DNA of 44,835 bases, from NCBI GenBank assembly GCA_020629275.1, contig JAHDDQ010000007.1:1-44835 (forward strand), read 5' to 3'. Shown piece by piece: positions 40,516 to 44,835 of this stretch. This DNA comes from Tenacibaculum sp. (lineage in GTDB: Bacteria > Bacteroidota > Bacteroidia > Flavobacteriales > Flavobacteriaceae). A program made the translations under genes and the position numbers. The notes under the pieces are model-generated. The model saw only the letters and a list, made by a program, of their open reading frames with translations, was not told the origin of the DNA and searched no databases. Position 1 is the stretch's first letter. Each line of letters begins with the position of its first letter.

Positions 40516-42282
40516 ATGAAAACAAGTTTAGACATCCTAAAAAGTTGGTTTCAAACTGGTGACAAACCAACTGAAAATCAGTTTAAAAATCTTATTGACA
40601 GCTTTCATCACAAAGATGATGGAAACATCATAACTAGCTATGAGTTATATGATAACGGAGATGTTTCTTTTACATTATCAGACGGAACCACAGCCAATAT
40701 TAAAAAATTTGTATTACCTAATACAATGCCGCAAAGTTATATTGAAGGACTCGTTGCAACTTTAAATAATAAAGTAACCAAAGAAACTGGGAAACAATTA
40801 TCTGATGAGAATTTCTCACTAGAATTGAAACAAAAGCTTACACGCTTACAAAATTATATCCATCCTGAATTTCACCAAATAACAGAAGTTCAAGGATTGC
40901 AAGAAGCTATAGAAAGTAAAGTTACCAAAGTTTCTGGTAAGCAGTTATCTGATGAAAATTTCTCTACTGAAGAAAAAGAAAAATTAACTTCTTTAGAAAA
41001 TTACTCAGCACCAACTTCATTACCTATAAAATATATTGAAGAGTTAGAAGATACATTAAACGAATTAGACCAAAAAATAACAACCAAAGTTGATATCGTA
41101 GATGGTAAACAATTATCTGATGAAAACTTCTCTACCGAAGAAAAAGAAAAATTAGCAAGCTTTAATATTACTACTTTCTCAAGTATTAGTGATGGAGAAA
41201 ATATAATTAATGCAAAAGGACAAGCTGATCGAATTACTTTTGAAGGAGCAACAATTGATGTTGATAAAAACATAATTAAAGTTAATGGTTCAGGACTTGA
41301 GAAGATAACAGAGGAAACACAAACAGGTTGGCGTTTATCCAATCAAGATCCAGAGTATTTTGGAACAATTGGTGTAGATGCAGTAGATCTAAGCCAGAAT
41401 AGAAAGTTGACTAATGATACTACAGGTGCTACTGGATTATCTTCTTTTGCCGCAAACTTAAGAACAACAGCGAGTGCCCAAGCTTCTTCCGCTTTTGGTA
41501 GAGACACACAAGCATTAGGGAACGAATCTTTTGCAACAGGGGGAAATACAACAGCATATTCTTTTTCGGAATTTAGTATTGGTCATTACAATACCGAATA
41601 CAAACCTACATCTAAAACCTCTGCTGCTCCTGAAGATCGCGTTTTTAATGTAGGAAACGGAAATGCTTCGCAAAAAAGTGATGCTTTCACCATTTTGAAA
41701 AATGGAGTTATAACTGCTCCTACTTTAACAAAAGAATTAATAGAAAAAACAGGAGATAAGGCCTTAATTACCAAAGAGTATGTAGATACTGCCTACAATA
41801 GCCAGAAATCTTCAGTATTAAAAGAAATTGATTTAAGCTATTTCAATACCGAAAGTGATGAAGAAGTAAAGTTCTTGAACATTTTAAAAAATCCTGTTGC
41901 TAACAGTGTTATTATTCCAACATACCTTACTGTTATGGGCTATATTGAACCTTTTACTGAATACGGATATTTTTTATCGTTAGGGCTATCAGATCTAAAA
42001 ACAAAAGATCCTTATGTAGATACATTTCATAACATTTCTTTAGTAAATTTTAATACATATACAGCAACTGCACCATATATAGAGAGTAATACGCTATCAA
42101 CTCGTTACACGAATTTAAAAGAATACTCACCAAACTTCAATCAAGGAGTAAACCTGATTGGAGCTCCTAAAAAAGTTATTAACTCTTTAAAGGGTAAACT
42201 TACTATTAGACTCGAGTATTTTACGATTGATACAGTTAATAAACCAATATTCACAGAACCAAAACCTAAGTATACGTTTTAA
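40516..42282 (+). CDS. Tail fibre 2 (588 residues)
   Basis: Second paralogue with the shared N-terminus (MKTSLDILKSWFQTGDKPTE) and three GKQLSDENF shaft repeats, then the head-like region (ATGLSSFAANLRTTASAQASSAFGRDTQALG), VFNVGNGN, FTILKNGVITAP and GDKALITKEYVDTAYN. The C-terminal ~150 residues (SVLKEIDLSYFNTESDEEVKF..., ending PIFTEPKPKYTF) are unique. Preceded by a 133-base gap with no recognised gene and followed 18 bases later by fibre 3. Confidence 0.88.
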   Translation: MKTSLDILKSWFQTGDKPTENQFKNLIDSFHHKDDGNIITSYELYDNGDVSFTLSDGTTANIKKFVLPNTMPQSYIEGLVATLNNKVTKETGKQLSDENFSLELKQKLTRLQNYIHPEFHQITEVQGLQEAIESKVTKVSGKQLSDENFSTEEKEKLTSLENYSAPTSLPIKYIEELEDTLNELDQKITTKVDIVDGKQLSDENFSTEEKEKLASFNITTFSSISDGENIINAKGQADRITFEGATIDVDKNIIKVNGSGLEKITEETQTGWRLSNQDPEYFGTIGVDAVDLSQNRKLTNDTTGATGLSSFAANLRTTASAQASSAFGRDTQALGNESFATGGNTTAYSFSEFSIGHYNTEYKPTSKTSAAPEDRVFNVGNGNASQKSDAFTILKNGVITAPTLTKELIEKTGDKALITKEYVDTAYNSQKSSVLKEIDLSYFNTESDEEVKFLNILKNPVANSVIIPTYLTVMGYIEPFTEYGYFLSLGLSDLKTKDPYVDTFHNISLVNFNTYTATAPYIESNTLSTRYTNLKEYSPNFNQGVNLIGAPKKVINSLKGKLTIRLEYFTIDTVNKPIFTEPKPKYTF

Positions 42283-42300
42283 TTTTTACCAGATAATTAT

Positions 42301-44415
42301 ATGAAAACAAGTTTAGACATCTTAAAAAGTTGGTTTCAAAAAGGAGATAAACCTACAGAAAATCAATTCAAAAACCTTATCGATAGTTTTCATCATAAAG
42401 ATGATGGAAATATTATAACCAACTATAAACTAGCTGATAACGGAAATATTTCATTCACATTTTCCGATGGAAACACAGCTATTTTCGAAAAGTTTGTTTT
42501 ACCCAATACAATGCCTAAAAATTTCATTGATGGCTTAGTAGAAACATTAAACAACAAAGTAACTAGTGAAACTGGAAAACAATTATCTGATGAAAACTTT
42601 ACAATTGAATTAAAACAAAAACTAGATCAGTTAAAGAACTATATCCATCCAGAATTTCATCAAATAACAGAGATAGAAGGATTGCAAGAAGCTATCGAAA
42701 CTAAAGTTGATAAAGTTATTGGCAAACAATTGTCTGATGAAAATTTCTCTACAGAGGAAAAGGAAAAGTTAACTTCTTTAGAAAACTATGTAGCTCCAGA
42801 TTCTAGACCTATAACTTATGTAGAAAATCTAGAAGATACTTTGAATTTATTAGATCAAAAAATAGCTGCAAAAGTTGATAGTATTGATGGGAAACAGTTG
42901 TCTGATGAAAACTTTTCTACAGAGGAAAAAGAAAAGTTAGCTAATTTCGATATTACCACTTTTTCTAGTATTACAGATGGCGAAAATACAATAGAAGCGA
43001 AAGGACAAGCTGATCGTATAACTTTTGAAGGAGCAACTATAGATTCAGAAAACAATAAAGTAATTATTAACTCAGTAAAAAATTTATCTGAGCTAAATAA
43101 CGATGTCCCTTACGCTTTAAAAGGTGATCCTCTAACGCGTGGAAATATTTTTCAAATAATACCTCAACAAATAGGTTTTGTTATGACTAAAGTTGGAGCT
43201 ATTAAGATTAATATTCCTAAAGAAATTCAACTAAATGCATTATCTATTCATCTTGATATAAGTACCGGATACCAAGGACCAGACAGAATCTCTGCAAATA
43301 TCATTATTAATACATTCATTTATGAAAATCAACAAACTAAAAGTGGCTTTCATACGCAATCTGCAAGAATCATAGCTTCAGATAGTAAATACGATTTCAA
43401 TGTTCGTTTTCAACAAGGTGAAGAAGCTTGTATATACATCGGCGAACTAGATACTGATTTCAGATTTGCCAATGTTGCTATTACAAAATTGATAGGATAT
43501 TATAACGGAATTTTGGATGAGGTTGAATTGGGTAAACTTCAAAAGGGTTTTACTATTCAACATACGGACTCGTTCGGAACTATAACAAAAAAACTAAGTG
43601 ACAACTTAATTCAAGGTAAAACAGACGACAAGAAAGTTGATAAGATAGCAGGAAAACAATTATCTGCAAATGATTATACAACTGAAGAAAAAGAAAAATT
43701 AGCTGCAATAAACTTAAATAGTTTTAGTAGTGTTTCTGATGGAAAAAATACAATTCTGGCTTCTAAGCAAAATGATACATTAACATTTAAAGGAGCTAAC
43801 ATAAACCCTTCGGATAATTCTATTTCAATAGATACGAATGGCCAAAATATTTTTCCTGATTTTAATTTTTCTTGGGGTAATCTGTATCGAGAATATACTA
43901 AAAATCATTACAATAATACTTCAACTTCGTACTCTGGTAATGTAAACTTATTAGAATGCGAACTAATCAACGGCATCGATGATTTATTAGATTATGAACC
44001 TAAAATACTATTATACAGATACAAGTCAAAGAAGAAGTTATACTATTACGATGAAACTCTAAAAAAGGCAGTTCAACGTACAAAAAAAGCTGGCTTTTAT
44101 CACTATGAAGGTGATGCGGGTAGAAACACCATTATTTCTTTAAAAAGTAAAAAACCTGTATTAGATTTTGGTTTGGAACATTTTTTTAAAGACGGAGTTT
44201 CTTCAACAACAAGCAAACTGTTTGCACAAGGAATGAAAAATAGTAATTCCAATACGTTATATAGAAAAAAAGCACGTTCTCAAGCTCATTTTTATATCAA
44301 ATTAAGACTACAATTAAAGTACAAAGGAGAAACTATATTATCTCCATTCTCTGAAACTCTAAGAGTATTTATAGATAAACACGAGAATTATAAGATTGGA
44401 TACGAAAGAACCTAA
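42301..44415 (+). CDS. Tail fibre 3 (704 residues)
   Basis: Third paralogue. Same N-terminus and three GKQLSDENF repeats, a fourth divergent one later (GKQLSANDYTTEEKEKL near residue 455). In place of the YadA-like head it carries a beta-sandwich-like stretch (residues about 275-420: IGFVMTKVGAIKINIPKEIQLNALSIHLDIS) and a unique C-terminal domain (residues about 520-704: LYREYTKNHYNNTSTSYSGN, then LRLQLKYKGETIL). The mosaic shows exchange of distal parts on a constant anchor. The repeat array begins 17 bases after its stop. Confidence 0.88.
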   Translation: MKTSLDILKSWFQKGDKPTENQFKNLIDSFHHKDDGNIITNYKLADNGNISFTFSDGNTAIFEKFVLPNTMPKNFIDGLVETLNNKVTSETGKQLSDENFTIELKQKLDQLKNYIHPEFHQITEIEGLQEAIETKVDKVIGKQLSDENFSTEEKEKLTSLENYVAPDSRPITYVENLEDTLNLLDQKIAAKVDSIDGKQLSDENFSTEEKEKLANFDITTFSSITDGENTIEAKGQADRITFEGATIDSENNKVIINSVKNLSELNNDVPYALKGDPLTRGNIFQIIPQQIGFVMTKVGAIKINIPKEIQLNALSIHLDISTGYQGPDRISANIIINTFIYENQQTKSGFHTQSARIIASDSKYDFNVRFQQGEEACIYIGELDTDFRFANVAITKLIGYYNGILDEVELGKLQKGFTIQHTDSFGTITKKLSDNLIQGKTDDKKVDKIAGKQLSANDYTTEEKEKLAAINLNSFSSVSDGKNTILASKQNDTLTFKGANINPSDNSISIDTNGQNIFPDFNFSWGNLYREYTKNHYNNTSTSYSGNVNLLECELINGIDDLLDYEPKILLYRYKSKKKLYYYDETLKKAVQRTKKAGFYHYEGDAGRNTIISLKSKKPVLDFGLEHFFKDGVSSTTSKLFAQGMKNSNSNTLYRKKARSQAHFYIKLRLQLKYKGETILSPFSETLRVFIDKHENYKIGYERT

Positions 44416-44506
44416 AAATATTCAATTATGATAACTCTTCATTGAGCTATCCTCAAACGTAACTCTTCATTGAGATATGCTGTAAAATAACTCTTAACTG
44501 AGTTAA

Positions 44507-44554
44507 ATGTCCTGGGCAAAAGACAGCTACAAATGTGGCTGTCTCCATGGACAT
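44507..44554. ncRNA. Nested hairpin, array copy 1
   Basis: Outer stem ATGTCC (44507-44512) / GGACAT (44549-44554). Inside, AGACAGC (44521-44527) / GCTGTCT (44538-44544) is extended by a T-G wobble and ACA/TGT-type pairs to about 10 pairs with a 4-base loop. No U-run follows, so not a simple terminator. An RNA element or a cruciform/recombination site are both possible. Confidence 0.6.
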
Positions 44555-44655
44555 CAATAAAAATTCAATAGTAAATAGGTAACTCTTAACTGAGATATCT
44601 CAAAATCGTAACTCTTAATTGAGATATGCTGTAAAATAACTCTTAACTGAGTTAA

Positions 44656-44703
44656 ATGTCCTGGATAAAAGACAGCTACAAATGTGGCTGTCTCCATGGA
44701 CAT
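44656..44703. ncRNA. Nested hairpin, array copy 2
   Basis: Same design as the first copy: ATGTCC (44656-44661) / GGACAT (44698-44703) around AGACAGC (44670-44676) / GCTGTCT (44687-44693). Stems are fully conserved, while two bases of the internal spacer change (GGGCAAA to GGATAAA). A third copy begins at 44805 and is cut by the window edge. Confidence 0.6.
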
Positions 44704-44835
44704 TAATAAAAAATCAATAGTAAATAGGTAACTCTTAACTGAGATATCTCAAAATCGTAACTCTTAATTGAGATATGCTGTAAAATAACTCTTAACTGAG
44801 TTAAATGTCCTGGATAAAAGACAGCTACAAATGTG

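Larger units (their letters stand above)
37660..43060 (+). repeat. Three long direct repeats: 5' parts of the fibre genes
   Basis: The first ~750 bases of each fibre gene (about 37660-38410, 40516-41266, 42301-43050) encode nearly the same ~250 residues, with many synonymous differences at DNA level. The divergence shows that these are old duplications, not recent copies. Within each, the ~50-residue GKQLSDENF unit is again repeated three times. Confidence 0.85.
24965..44835. mobile_element. Contractile phage-tail island (tailocin-like; right end not in window)
   Basis: From the S24 repressor to the right edge, nearly every recognisable gene is phage-regulatory or tail-structural: DUF3164, gp25-like, amidase, DUF2586 sheath, tube, chaperone with frameshift, tape measure, hub, spike and fibres. 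No portal, terminase, capsid, scaffold, integrase or transposase gene is seen in almost 20 kb. In phages the head genes normally sit before the tail block, and here that position holds only early genes. A baseplate gpJ-type protein was not identified and may lie beyond the edge. Best reading: a headless tail particle (R-type tailocin) derived from a Mu-like phage. Alternative: a rearranged prophage. Confidence 0.72.
44432..44835. repeat. 149-bp tandem repeat array with 15-bp boxes, runs off the window
   Basis: The 15-mer TAACTCTTMAYTGAG occurs nine times, at 44432, 44460, 44488, 44580, 44609, 44637, 44729, 44758 and 44786. Spacings are 28, 28, 92, 29, 28, 92, 29, 28, so triplets of boxes recur every 149 bases. 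The first triplet is the least similar (TTCATT in two boxes); later units are almost identical. Boxes at 44488, 44637 and 44786 read TAACTC-TTAACT-GAGTTA, a perfect 6-bp dyad. Between triplets lies the hairpin segment listed separately. No reading frame is evident. Confidence 0.92.

Noticed and set aside
44432..44835. CRISPR array
   Set aside because: Repeats are only 15 bases, spacers are 13-14 or 77 bases, and the spacers are themselves repeated every 149 bases. No cas genes are in view.
37660..44835. Diversity-generating retroelement acting on fibre tips
   Set aside because: No reverse transcriptase and no template/variable repeat pair with A-specific changes are visible; the fibre repeats are N-terminal and differ at synonymous sites. 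It could only be reopened if a reverse transcriptase lies right of the window.
24965..44835. Type VI secretion system or extracellular contractile injection system
   Set aside because: No TssB/C pair, ClpV, TssJLM membrane complex or eCIS AAA+ ATPase is seen, while phage-type tape measure, chaperone frameshift and amidase are present.

Overview
The window comes from an AT-rich member of the Bacteroidetes, most likely a marine Flavobacteriaceae of Tenacibaculum/Aquimarina/Kordia type (the genus is inferred). Support: TAnnTTTG-type -7 promoter boxes, an HmuY/TonB haem-uptake pair, DUF6607 and DUF6046 families, and an ECF sigma/anti-sigma pair of flavobacterial style.

Region 1 (1-7058, minus strand) is one end of a nonribosomal peptide cluster: an NRPS cut by the left edge (C-A-T-C...), a PvdE/SyrD-type cyclic-peptide ABC exporter and a type II thioesterase.

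Region 2 (7785-15677) is a haem/iron acquisition locus. A TonB-dependent receptor and an HmuY-like lipoprotein run on the minus strand. Divergent from them is a compact plus-strand operon: DUF6607 protein, ankyrin-repeat protein, DUF2271 protein, and a PepSY/flavodoxin/FAD-NAD(P) membrane reductase. I infer that the receptor pair takes haem or ferric complexes across the outer membrane and the fused flavoprotein supplies reducing power at the inner membrane.

Region 3 (16010-24862) is mostly chromosomal housekeeping: small Ssb, zinc-ribbon protein, GIDE-domain protein, CBS-pair protein, M28 peptidase, TatA, O-methyltransferase, ECF sigma with zinc-type anti-sigma, SnoaL/NTF2-like protein, PanB and a cupin.

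Region 4 (24965 to beyond the right edge) is a contractile phage-tail island. An S24 (CI/LexA-like) repressor and early genes (including a Mu-type DUF3164 protein) are followed by tail terminator-like and gp25-like genes on the minus strand. Then on the plus strand come an amidase, sheath (DUF2586), tube, tail-assembly chaperone with a textbook -1 frameshift site, tape measure, DUF6046, hub, spike, small proteins, LysM protein and three paralogous fibre genes with a leucine-rich-repeat gene between them. No capsid, portal, terminase, integrase or transposase gene is seen, so a tailocin (headless contractile particle) is the best reading, with a prophage extending past the edge as the alternative. 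After the last fibre gene an unusual 149-bp tandem repeat array with strong nested hairpins runs off the window.

The most distinctive observations are the frameshift cassette (A AAA AAG, 7-nt spacer, hairpin), a divergent control region with three YTACAA-N3-TTGA boxes, a structured leader with competing hairpins, the fibre/LRR cassette array, and the terminal hairpin minisatellite.
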